From positions 1,144,501 to 1,208,500 of the forward strand of contig JAQTIA010000003.1 of NCBI GenBank assembly GCA_029433415.1: a DNA stretch of 64,000 nucleotides. Reading direction: 5' to 3'. The translations under genes and the position numbers were made by a program. This stretch comes from Acetobacteraceae bacterium ESL0709. GTDB lineage: Bacteria > Pseudomonadota > Alphaproteobacteria > Acetobacterales > Acetobacteraceae. This document shows, one piece after another, positions 8,646-16,588 of the stretch (position 1 is the stretch's first letter; each line of letters opens with the position of its first letter). Under the pieces are notes generated by a model. It had not been told where the DNA came from. It did no database searches and saw only the letters and a program-made list of their open reading frames with translations.

Positions 8646-9864
8646 TTTTACGGACTGGCTCGGTTTTTTTTGTGCCCCCGGAGTAGCCCTTTTCGTAAAG
8701 CGACTTTCTGGAAATGACACGCTTGCCAATGGCACGCATCAGGCGGGCCCCTACATTCCGAAAGATTTCTTGTTTCGCATTTTTCCCGCAATTAATCGGA
8801 CAGACGAGAAGAACCCGGATCACCGCTTTAAACTGGCTGTCGACTCACACATGGATGCCCGGGAGGTTCGGGTCATCTATTATAACTCGAAGCGTCATGA
8901 GAGCAAGCCAAACGGTCGTGATGAAACACGGCTGACGAATTTAGGGGGTGGGGCATCCGCACTTCTGGACCCGGAAAGTACCGGCGCGCTTGCGGTCTTT
9001 GCCTTCCCGCTGGCCGAGAACGGCGCCGCGACAAGCTGCCATGTCTGGGTTTGTCGTCATGAAACAGAGGAGGATATTGCCGAAGAGCGGTTTGGGCCAA
9101 TTGAGCCTGGGCGTTTTGTTATGTGGTTTCCCGAACGTCCCGGGCTGTTTCCGCCTTATACTGCCAAGTGTGCGAGTTGCTGGCTTGAACCAGCCGAGAT
9201 TCCGCCTGCATGGCTGGCACATTTCCCCACCGGGGCAGATATTGTGCGAAAAACGCTGGAGCTTCGCCCTGAACACGGAACGCCACCTGACAGACGGCTC
9301 CTGCGTCGCCGTGAATGCGAGTTTGAAATCTTTCGTAGTGTGGAAGAGGCTATAGAGCTTCCCGCGATCACGGCGGGTTTCACCACTCTAGACGATTTCA
9401 TTTCACGCGCACAGACTGTCCTTCAACGGCGCAAAGCACGTTCAGGGCGCTCGCTTGAACTACATACCCGGGAAATTCTGATAGAAGAACGGTTCCGGGA
9501 GGGCACTGATTTCGAGTATGGGCCGCAATCAGAGCCGGGTAAGAGGCCTGACTTTCTGTTCCCTTCGCAGGCGGCCTATCGCGACCCTGATTTTCCCGCA
9601 ACCAAGCTGCGGATGCTCGCTACCAAGACTACTTGTCGCGATCGCTGGCGACAGGTCCTGAATGAGGCCGACCGGATTCCGGTGAAGCACCTCCTGACCT
9701 TACAGGAGGGTATTTCCGAGACGCAGTTTCGGGAAATGGTACAGGCTAATATACAGCTTGTGGTGCCCGAGCCGCTAATCAGCAAATTCCCTGCCAGCAT
9801 CCGGGCGGATATTCAGACGCTTGAGAGCTTCATAGGCGACTTGCGCTTGATCGTCGCGGTTTGA
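8632..9864 (+). CDS. EcoRII-like type II restriction endonuclease
   Basis: It is predicted to cleave unmethylated sites of the methyltransferase's specificity. The 410-residue length matches EcoRII (404). In EcoRII an N-terminal effector DNA-binding domain controls a C-terminal nuclease. Here the C-terminal part holds GRSLELHTREI, then GKRPDFLFPS near residue 304 and ATKTTCRDRW near residue 330, the PD-(D/E)xK-type core characteristic of the EcoRII C-terminal family. The ATG at 8632 has a strong GGGAGGGG RBS and overlaps the end of vsr; an earlier in-frame ATG at 8527 lies deep inside vsr and was rejected. All catalytic-looking residues are intact, so the system looks active. The exact recognition sequence is inference from the methyltransferase. 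Confidence 0.88.
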   Translation: MAVSDFTDWLGFFCAPGVALFVKRLSGNDTLANGTHQAGPYIPKDFLFRIFPAINRTDEKNPDHRFKLAVDSHMDAREVRVIYYNSKRHESKPNGRDETRLTNLGGGASALLDPESTGALAVFAFPLAENGAATSCHVWVCRHETEEDIAEERFGPIEPGRFVMWFPERPGLFPPYTAKCASCWLEPAEIPPAWLAHFPTGADIVRKTLELRPEHGTPPDRRLLRRRECEFEIFRSVEEAIELPAITAGFTTLDDFISRAQTVLQRRKARSGRSLELHTREILIEERFREGTDFEYGPQSEPGKRPDFLFPSQAAYRDPDFPATKLRMLATKTTCRDRWRQVLNEADRIPVKHLLTLQEGISETQFREMVQANIQLVVPEPLISKFPASIRADIQTLESFIGDLRLIVAV

Positions 9865-10260
9865 TGCCATCCCTTAGGGATTCCTCTCCCTCTGGAAACT
9901 GTTGGCATTTTCTCCGGCCTTTATTCCCTTTTTTCATTTTTTTACAGCAGAGAAATAGGCATATAAGATAGACGTTCCCTACCATACGGGAATAAGAACC
10001 CTGCTCTAAACGGGTTTTTATTTTCCCTCACATTCCCTTAACTGATCGCGCGCTTCAAATTTCGCCTTTTTGATCGTCGTATTCGTGAGCATTTTGACCG
10101 AGGCTTCCAATTTTCTACCGTTTAATAGATAAATATGAATAGGATTAAACAGGCCACAAAGTCAGAAACCTCAGAATACTACAGCTTGTGACGAAGTTTG
10201 AATATTTTTGAATAGGAGGTCTGGCGGAGAGAAAGGGAACAGGACAGCTCGCCACTCTGT
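9865..10260. other. Non-coding right flank of the R-M cassette
   Basis: No gene is supported in these 396 nt. A TTCCC/GGGAA inverted repeat lies at 9975-9992. A short hairpin AACCC (9997-10001) with GGGTT (10012-10016), running into T-rich sequence, could be a weak terminator for the restriction gene. Both ends of the cassette were compared for direct repeats or an attachment site and none was evident by eye. Confidence 0.5.
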
Positions 10261-11310
10261 TCATGGCGCAGGATTGGCGTAAAGCTGGTGGATCGCATTG
10301 ATCTCTGCTTCAATCTCCGGCGTAATAAGATCAGATCTGGTTTCCAGTAGAAGAGAGAGTTGTGCCTCAGAAGTCGCGCCAATGATCGTGCTGGTCACAA
10401 AAGGCCGTGACATTACAAAAGCCGTCGCCATCTGGACAAGATTCAAGCCGACCTGACCAGCTAAAGTTTTATACGCCCTGATCGCCTCATCAACACCGGG
10501 TTTTTCATAACGCTGGCCACGATTAAAGAGCGTTGTCCGCGCCCCTGCCGGACGAGCACCATCAAGATATTTCCCTGTCAGATAACCCTGTGCAAGGGGA
10601 GAATAGGCCAGCAGACTGACCTTCTCGCGCAAGCACATTTCAGCCAGACCGATTTCAAAAGTACGGTTAAGCAGATTATACGCATTCTGGATTGACGCGA
10701 TTGAAGGCTGTCGTCTCTTCTCTGCTTCCTGAAGGAATTTTGCAACACCCCAGGCTGTCTCGTTCGAAAGACCAAAATGACGGATTTTTCCTTCTGTAAC
10801 CAGTTCACTCAAAGCGCCCAATGTTTCTTCAACAGGCACCTCATCCGCACCTGAAAGCGTACTGAACGTGGTGCCTCCTTCACCGAACAGACCAATAACC
10901 CTGTCAGGCCAGTGAAGCTGATAGAGATCAAGATAATCTGTTTGCAACCGTTTCAGAGACCCTTCAATGGCATAACGAAGTTGTTTTGGCGTTAAACGGG
11001 GTTTTTCGCCCTCAGGGCGATACCAGTTATTTGAAGAACGCCCTACAACCTTGCTGGCCAGGATAATCTGATCGCGACCACCACGTGCCTTTAACCAGCT
11101 TCCGATAATCCGTTCTGTCGCTCCGTAAGTCTCTGCTCTGGGCGGGATGGAATAGAGCTCGGCCGTATCAATAAAATTAATTCCATAATCAAGGGCATGG
11201 TCAAGCTGAGTATGACCTTCTGCCTCTGTATTTTGCTGACCAAAAGTCATGGTCCCCAGACAAATCTCACTAACGTGGATGCCTGTACTACCCAGTTCAT
11301 GATAACGCAT
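10261..11310 (-). CDS. tas: Aldo/keto reductase, Tas-like
   Basis: This is an NAD(P)H-dependent carbonyl reductase of the AKR superfamily, most like E. coli Tas (346 residues against 349 here). The TIM-barrel catalytic tetrad is visible: Asp and Tyr in FIDTAELY, Lys in LASKVVG and His in QLHWPDR. The late segment SRPFVTSTIIGATS is the phosphate-binding region for the cofactor. The start has GAGGGGAG about 6 nt upstream. Its physiological substrate cannot be read from the sequence. It is transcribed divergently from the response-regulator gene across a 176-nt spacer that contains an inverted repeat. Confidence 0.9.
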   Translation of the reverse strand: MRYHELGSTGIHVSEICLGTMTFGQQNTEAEGHTQLDHALDYGINFIDTAELYSIPPRAETYGATERIIGSWLKARGGRDQIILASKVVGRSSNNWYRPEGEKPRLTPKQLRYAIEGSLKRLQTDYLDLYQLHWPDRVIGLFGEGGTTFSTLSGADEVPVEETLGALSELVTEGKIRHFGLSNETAWGVAKFLQEAEKRRQPSIASIQNAYNLLNRTFEIGLAEMCLREKVSLLAYSPLAQGYLTGKYLDGARPAGARTTLFNRGQRYEKPGVDEAIRAYKTLAGQVGLNLVQMATAFVMSRPFVTSTIIGATSEAQLSLLLETRSDLITPEIEAEINAIHQLYANPAP

Positions 11311-11383
11311 AATACTCCCCTCATAAGGAATGCAATAACAGAAAATAACGAAAAATTAATGGCTTATCCCCTGATTATAACAC

Positions 11384-11406
11384 ACGCTGAGACTTTTAAT
11401 CAGCGT
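11384..11406. promoter_or_regulatory. Inverted repeat between tas and the two-component operon
   Basis: ACGCTGA (11384-11390) and TCAGCGT (11400-11406) are perfect 7-bp arms with a 9-nt spacer. A second overlapping pair is GCGT (11403-11406) with ACGC (11413-11416). The site is in the divergent intergenic region about 80 nt upstream of the response regulator. It could be an operator for either gene; function is inference. Confidence 0.35.
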
Positions 11407-11486
11407 TGCAAAACGCTATCGTAAAATCATGATGATTGGGTTTTTTCAAGCACTCGAAACTCACATTAAGGAAAGAATTCAGAGTA

Positions 11487-12179
11487 ATGCGTATCCTGCT
11501 TGTTGAAGATGATCCTACTGTACGCTCATATGTCTCGAAGGGTTTAAAAGAGGCTGGCCACACAGTCGATGAAGCCGATAATGGCAAAGATGGTCTTTTT
11601 CTGGCAGTCAGCGAAGCCTATGACGTTATCGTCCTTGACCGCATGCTCCCTGGCGGTATTGACGGCCTCAATATTGTAGAAACCCTACGGGGACAGAAAA
11701 ACAAAACCCCGGTTCTGATCCTATCAGCCTTGGCTGAAGTTGATGAGCGTGTTTCTGGCCTCAAGGCAGGAGGGGATGATTACGTCACAAAACCTTTTGC
11801 CTTCTCAGAACTTCTGGCCCGTATTGAAGCTTTATGCCGCCGCGGACAGACTGATAATCCCCAGACAACCAAGCTTGTCGTTGGCGACCTGGAACTTGAT
11901 CTTCTTGCCCGCGAAGTCAAGCGTGAAGGGAAACGGATTGACCTTCAACCCCGCGAATTCCGCCTTCTGGAGTTCCTCGCACGTCATGCCGGGCAGGTTA
12001 TCACACGCACTATGCTTCTCGAAAAAGTATGGGATTATCATTTTGACCCCCAGACTAATGTCATTGACGTTCACGTCTCACGCCTGCGCCAGAAAGTAGA
12101 CAAACCTTTTGCCCATTCCATGATCCATACAGTACGCAATGCCGGATATATTTTACGCGTACCTGACAAAAGCGCCTGA
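11487..12179 (+). CDS. OmpR/PhoB-family response regulator
   Basis: This 230-residue transcription factor is controlled by phosphorylation. The receiver domain (residues 1-120) has the acidic pair in VEDD, the phosphoacceptor Asp in VLDRMLPG, and the switch Lys in TKPF. The C-terminal winged helix (about 130-225) has the typical LQPREFRLLEFLARH and VDVHVSRLRQK-like segments. The ATG at 11487 starts exactly at the receiver (MRILLVEDD) and has AAGGAAAG upstream; an earlier start at 11436 was rejected. It is followed 34 nt later by its presumed cognate kinase. The similarity is to the CopR/QseB type, but the signal is unknown. Confidence 0.93.
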   Translation: MRILLVEDDPTVRSYVSKGLKEAGHTVDEADNGKDGLFLAVSEAYDVIVLDRMLPGGIDGLNIVETLRGQKNKTPVLILSALAEVDERVSGLKAGGDDYVTKPFAFSELLARIEALCRRGQTDNPQTTKLVVGDLELDLLAREVKREGKRIDLQPREFRLLEFLARHAGQVITRTMLLEKVWDYHFDPQTNVIDVHVSRLRQKVDKPFAHSMIHTVRNAGYILRVPDKSA

Positions 12180-12213
12180 TCACTGATGGCGCTCTCTTTA
12201 TGAAGCTGCCCCG

Positions 12214-13623
12214 ATGACACAGGTGCAGCGTAATCCTTCCCGCTGGCAGCGTTGGCCCATACGTTCCATAGGCGTCAATTTCGCCCTGACCTATAGCGTA
12301 ATTTTCATCCTGTCAGCGGGTATCTTCCTTTCATTCACATGGTGGAGCACGACCAATCTGCTCAACCGCCACGTACAGAACGCCATTGAGAGCGACGCCT
12401 CTGATCTGCTCCACCGCTGGCAGGCCGGCGGTCCTCATGCTCTCTCTCACGCCATTGAAGACAGACTTGACCAGAATGTGGATGATGACGCGCTCTACCT
12501 TCTCGTAGACGGACAGGGGCGCCGTCTGGCCGGAAACCTGCCTGGCTGGCCGGTAAAAATACAAAAACCGGATCGTTTTTATGAACTTCCAATAAGACGT
12601 TATTCCTTTCGAACGATCGCCAAGTTCAGAGTTTATGACCTGCCTAAACAATATCGCCTGATCGTGGGGCATGACGTGCGGGATCGTGCCCTTTTGCGTC
12701 ATATCATCACCGAAACCCTCGTCTGGTGTTCTCTCATGGTTTCGCTTCTGGCACTGGGGGGTGCTTTTGTCGTCCGGCGCCTCTTCCGACATGTTGTTTA
12801 TTCCATCGCCCGCACAACGCGCGCCATCGCTAATGGTGACCTGAATCATCGGATTGCCCTCAATGGCAGCGAGACAGATCTTGTCGCCGAAACAGTCAAT
12901 ACCATGCTGGAGCGTATCAACCGCCTGATGGATGGCGTCAAACAGGTTTCCAACGCCATTGCTCACGACCTGAGAACCCCCATCACACGCGCCAGAACAC
13001 GCCTTGAAGACGCTATTGAACACGCCGGAACTGAAGAAGAAATTCGTGAGGCTGTCAGCTTGGCTGTCAGCGATCTTGATCATGTTACAATGATTTTTGA
13101 GGCCCTGCTTCGCATCGCCCAGATTGAGGCTGGGGCAAAACGCGCTGCCTTTGCCGAAGTCGATCTTAACCAGCTCCTTGAAACCATGGCTGATTTTTAC
13201 GATGTTTCCGCTGAAGAGGCCAATATCAAGCTGGTCCTTGCCATTGATCCCCTGCCCGTCATCACAGGCGATAAATCACTACTGCAACAGGCTATTGCCA
13301 ATCTTCTTGATAACGCCATCAAATTTGCTCCGTCAGGCAGCAGCATCACATTAGAAGCACATGCCCACCCCTCTGAGGGCGAGGGCAATTCTACCGGAAA
13401 TATTACCATCACGGTCCGTGACGAAGGCACCGGCATGGCAGAAAAAGACATTATCCGCGCCCATGAACGCTTTTTCCGGGCTGAAGCGGCCCGTCATACA
13501 CCAGGTTCAGGGCTGGGGTTGTCGCTTGTACAAGCCATTATGAGCCTTCATAAAGGGACATTGACATTACGCAATGCGGAACCTGGCCTGAGCGTTACCT
13601 TAACTCTTCCGCTGAAAGGTTAA
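12214..13623 (+). CDS. Sensor histidine kinase
   Basis: This inner-membrane kinase of 469 residues should phosphorylate the adjacent response regulator. It has two membrane helices (about residues 18-45 and 170-190) flanking a periplasmic sensor of about 125 residues with no recognisable fold. A HAMP linker, the phosphoacceptor His in NAIAHDLRTPI, the N box LLDNAIKFAP, the G1 box DEGTGMA and the G2 box GSGLGLSLV follow. All catalytic motifs are intact. A small periplasmic protein gene begins 7 nt after its stop, so that protein may be a sensor accessory or target. Confidence 0.93.
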   Translation: MTQVQRNPSRWQRWPIRSIGVNFALTYSVIFILSAGIFLSFTWWSTTNLLNRHVQNAIESDASDLLHRWQAGGPHALSHAIEDRLDQNVDDDALYLLVDGQGRRLAGNLPGWPVKIQKPDRFYELPIRRYSFRTIAKFRVYDLPKQYRLIVGHDVRDRALLRHIITETLVWCSLMVSLLALGGAFVVRRLFRHVVYSIARTTRAIANGDLNHRIALNGSETDLVAETVNTMLERINRLMDGVKQVSNAIAHDLRTPITRARTRLEDAIEHAGTEEEIREAVSLAVSDLDHVTMIFEALLRIAQIEAGAKRAAFAEVDLNQLLETMADFYDVSAEEANIKLVLAIDPLPVITGDKSLLQQAIANLLDNAIKFAPSGSSITLEAHAHPSEGEGNSTGNITITVRDEGTGMAEKDIIRAHERFFRAEAARHTPGSGLGLSLVQAIMSLHKGTLTLRNAEPGLSVTLTLPLKG

Positions 13624-13630
13624 TCACTCC

Positions 13631-14053
13631 ATGACGAGTTATAATCCATTTTTTATCATACAAAACCTGTTCCGGAAGATGCCGATAAAAGCCAGCCACG
13701 CTGTATTGTCTCTCGCTTTTTTGCTCATTCTCCTCTGCATGGCACACGCATCCCATCAGGCCCGCGCCAGCAATACGGCCCAGACAACGGAAAATAATTC
13801 CCCAAAGGGATTGGAAGTTACCAGCGACAGGCTTGATTACTGTCTGAAGCTTGATGATGCCCTGACTCACAAATTGCAACATCCCCATAGTGTGCCCGTC
13901 GGTATTATGGAAGATGCCCGCCTCCTGGAACAACGAGGACTTGAACTTTGCACTCAGGGTCATATCAGAGGTGGAATCGAAAGATTAAGACGTGGACTTG
14001 TTTTATTAAAAAAATATAGAAAAAATTCTGATGCACCTCGAAAAATAAAATAA
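13631..14053 (+). CDS. Small exported protein of unknown function in the two-component operon
   Basis: The 140-residue product has a long N-terminal region with a hydrophobic segment (AVLSLAFLLILLCMAHA) that is probably a signal peptide or anchor. The mature domain carries two Cys (in YCLKLDD and ELCTQGH) that could form a disulfide. Its C-terminal half looks helical with spaced Leu and Arg (RGGIERLRRGLVLL). The start lies 7 nt after the kinase stop with AAAGG upstream, so translation is probably linked to the kinase. An internal ATG at 13679 is an alternative. No family is recognised. Confidence 0.75.
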   Translation: MTSYNPFFIIQNLFRKMPIKASHAVLSLAFLLILLCMAHASHQARASNTAQTTENNSPKGLEVTSDRLDYCLKLDDALTHKLQHPHSVPVGIMEDARLLEQRGLELCTQGHIRGGIERLRRGLVLLKKYRKNSDAPRKIK

Positions 14054-14247
14054 TTCTTTTCTCTTATATTAATAATTATTAAACATACCATATTAATAAA
14101 TTTTCATTGGCTATTATCTCCCTTGAACCTGACAAGGAAACGTCCATATTCTTTAGAGACGATCAAGAAAGTGTGATTCAATATCACTCTTTGTAAAACA
14201 GATCATCTTTTGAATGGATATATTTCCTGACCTGGAGACCTTATAAT

Positions 14248-15012
14248 ATGACGATTTATCCTCAAACGTCTCGCCGCACTCTTAAAATAGCTTCGCTCCT
14301 TGCTGTCGGCGGTCTCGTTACGACCGTAACCGGCGCAACTGTCCGTGCCGAGCCACCGCCAGCCGCAATGGTACCGCCTCCCCCTCCCGGCGTGAAACTG
14401 GCTTTCGCGACAAAAGGGGAAGCGCATGCCAAACCCACGAAACTCACTATTGAATTTATTGCGCAAAAAGACAGTGCATCCCCTACGGATGCCCAGATGA
14501 AGCTCAACCAGCTTGTCGACAATGCAATGAAGACCACCTCTGACCAGACTGACATCAAAACCAGTGCCGGAAATTATTCCATTTCTCAGGAATACTCACA
14601 AAAGGGTCCGACACATTGGAGCGCACGTCAAACCATCAAAATAAGCGGTACAGACAGCCAAAAACTCCTTTCCTATACGGAAAAACTGCAAAAACTGGGA
14701 CTGAACGTCGATAATTTCATATGGTCGCTCGATCCGCAAACGCACCAGAAACTTGAACAGGAAGCCCGCAGTGACGCTCTGAAGAAAGTCCGGGCGCAAG
14801 CTGAGTCTGATGCTCATGATCTGGGGCTGAAATTTATCCGACTTGAAGGTGTCATAGTCCATACAGGAGGCATGCCCGATCATCCGGGACCACACCCTAT
14901 GATGTTGATGGCCCGTGCGAGCGACGCTGCTGGCCCGCAGCCCCAGACCACGCCAGAAGATCAGTCTGTTACTGTGACGGTCATGGCCAAGGCGCAACTG
15001 GGCAACCCCTGA
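14248..15012 (+). CDS. SIMPL-domain (DUF541) periplasmic protein
   Basis: This 254-residue protein has a signal peptide ending near VRAEP, a short Pro-rich linker (PPPPPG), and a SIMPL/DUF541-like domain. The domain pattern is seen in the paired segments KLTIEF...DAQMKLNQLV and in QEARSDALKKVRAQAESDAHDLGL, the family's conserved helix. Members are periplasmic or outer-membrane-associated proteins of largely unknown function, sometimes linked to oxidative stress. GGAGA lies about 9 nt upstream of the ATG. The 194-nt spacer upstream is AT-rich and contains GTGAT/ATCAC arms. It converges on the htrA gene 14 nt away. Confidence 0.8.
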   Translation: MTIYPQTSRRTLKIASLLAVGGLVTTVTGATVRAEPPPAAMVPPPPPGVKLAFATKGEAHAKPTKLTIEFIAQKDSASPTDAQMKLNQLVDNAMKTTSDQTDIKTSAGNYSISQEYSQKGPTHWSARQTIKISGTDSQKLLSYTEKLQKLGLNVDNFIWSLDPQTHQKLEQEARSDALKKVRAQAESDAHDLGLKFIRLEGVIVHTGGMPDHPGPHPMMLMARASDAAGPQPQTTPEDQSVTVTVMAKAQLGNP

Positions 15013-15026
15013 AATACAAGAAAAGA

Positions 15027-16388
15027 TTACTGATCTGAGGCAGGACGCTTTCCCAATGTGATGGAAAGCGTCTTTTCCTCGTTATCCCGTTTGATAGTAA
15101 ACACAAATACAGTACCAGGCAGAGCTGCCGCAACGCTCCTGAGGACCGTGCGTGCGTCTTTTACCTGTACCTTGCCCATCGCAAGAATAGCATCTTTTTT
15201 ACGCAACCCTCCTTCCCAGGCAGGGCCATCTTGGTCGACATCTTCCACCACCATAGGTACGTTAGTGTCATTAAGGGTCACGCCAAGCCACCCATGGTCA
15301 ACGTGACCAGTCTTCTCAATCTGATCGACAACAGGTGCTACAATCTCGGCAGGAATTCCGAATCCTATTCCTACCGAACCATCGCTGGGCGAGGCAATGG
15401 CGGCATTAACGGCAATCACCTGTCCATGAAGGTTAAAAGCCGGGCCGCCGGAATTTCCGGGATTAATAGGGGCATCAAGCTGCATAAAATCATCCATCGC
15501 GCCGATCCCTAGATCACGCCCGACAGCAGAAATAATACCAGCCGTAACAGATGAACCAAAACCAAATGGATTACCGGCAACCAGAATCCAGTCTCCTATC
15601 TCAACCTGTCGGCTATCTCCCCATGTCACACAGGGTAGAGGCGTTTCTGTATCAACCTTGATAACGGCAATATCCGTCATGGGGTCATCACCAAGCAGGC
15701 GAGCCGGCAAACTCCGCCCGTCCGAAAGAGAAACAGTTACACGCGTTGCCCCACCAACCACATGACGGTTTGTTACAATCAGACCCGAAGGATCAACAAT
15801 AAAACCTGACCCCGCTCCCGTCATATCATCATCGGCAGCTGGCCTGACAATTTTGCGATGCGTTGAGTGGTGAGTTTTTTGATGAGCTCGTCTGGAACGG
15901 ACAGGTGCCTTCTTTGTGTTTCTGGGTTGCGGTGCCTGGGCAGGAGATTTCTGATCCGGGGAAGGAACTTTCTGCGCCAGAGGAGTTACCGTTTTCACTG
16001 GCTTTTCTTTATAGGCAGGATCACGGGAGATAGAAATATTCACAACGGCAGGAATAACCTGCCTGACAAGAGGCGCAAAACTCGGCAAATCAGACGTTAT
16101 CGCGGCATTGACTATTGATGTAACATTTTTCTCAGTCTCTGTATTCTTCTTCTCCTCAGTCACGGTCACAGGACCGGGCGGTGCGCTGGGCCTGACAAGA
16201 GGGGCTGAAATAGGAACAGAAGGAGGATGGACATGAAAAAAATGCTTCCTCAAAGGAGACTGTTCCGCCGCCTCTTTCTCAGGAATCGTATTACTTTCTT
16301 CATATGTCAGAAAAACTGTGCAAACGGCGCCAGCTGCAATACCCCCCGCCAGGGCAGAAATCAGAACTGTCTGGACAAGCCGATTCAT
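15027..16388 (-). CDS. HtrA/DegP-type trypsin-like serine protease
   Basis: This periplasmic quality-control protease of 453 residues is anchored by an N-terminal membrane helix (about residues 5-28). The catalytic triad is visible: His in VTNRHVVG (about 205), Asp in MTDIAVIKV (about 239) and Ser in NPGNSGGP (about 312). One PDZ domain follows (HGWLGVTL to ITLGKRP), so it is DegS-like in having a single PDZ. A Pro/Lys/His-rich, strongly basic insertion of about 55 residues splits the start of the protease domain just after VNISISRD, where DegP carries its flexible LA loop. Substrate preference and any link to sigma-E control cannot be read from the sequence. Confidence 0.9.
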   Translation of the reverse strand: MNRLVQTVLISALAGGIAAGAVCTVFLTYEESNTIPEKEAAEQSPLRKHFFHVHPPSVPISAPLVRPSAPPGPVTVTEEKKNTETEKNVTSIVNAAITSDLPSFAPLVRQVIPAVVNISISRDPAYKEKPVKTVTPLAQKVPSPDQKSPAQAPQPRNTKKAPVRSRRAHQKTHHSTHRKIVRPAADDDMTGAGSGFIVDPSGLIVTNRHVVGGATRVTVSLSDGRSLPARLLGDDPMTDIAVIKVDTETPLPCVTWGDSRQVEIGDWILVAGNPFGFGSSVTAGIISAVGRDLGIGAMDDFMQLDAPINPGNSGGPAFNLHGQVIAVNAAIASPSDGSVGIGFGIPAEIVAPVVDQIEKTGHVDHGWLGVTLNDTNVPMVVEDVDQDGPAWEGGLRKKDAILAMGKVQVKDARTVLRSVAAALPGTVFVFTIKRDNEEKTLSITLGKRPASDQ

Positions 16389-16588
16389 GACAGAAAGATC
16401 CTAATCAGGGGATGACTCCGGTCTGCCAACGTGAAGACCTTCGGGACTAAGAAAGTTTTCTTGATGATACCATCAAAACCATGTTCTGCTAAGAAGCAAA
16501 ATAATACCCCTCTTGTTCTTTTCTTCTGCTTTTACAGAAACTTCTTAATTATTTGCCACAAGGCGCTCCATTGGCTGCCTGCACCCCA

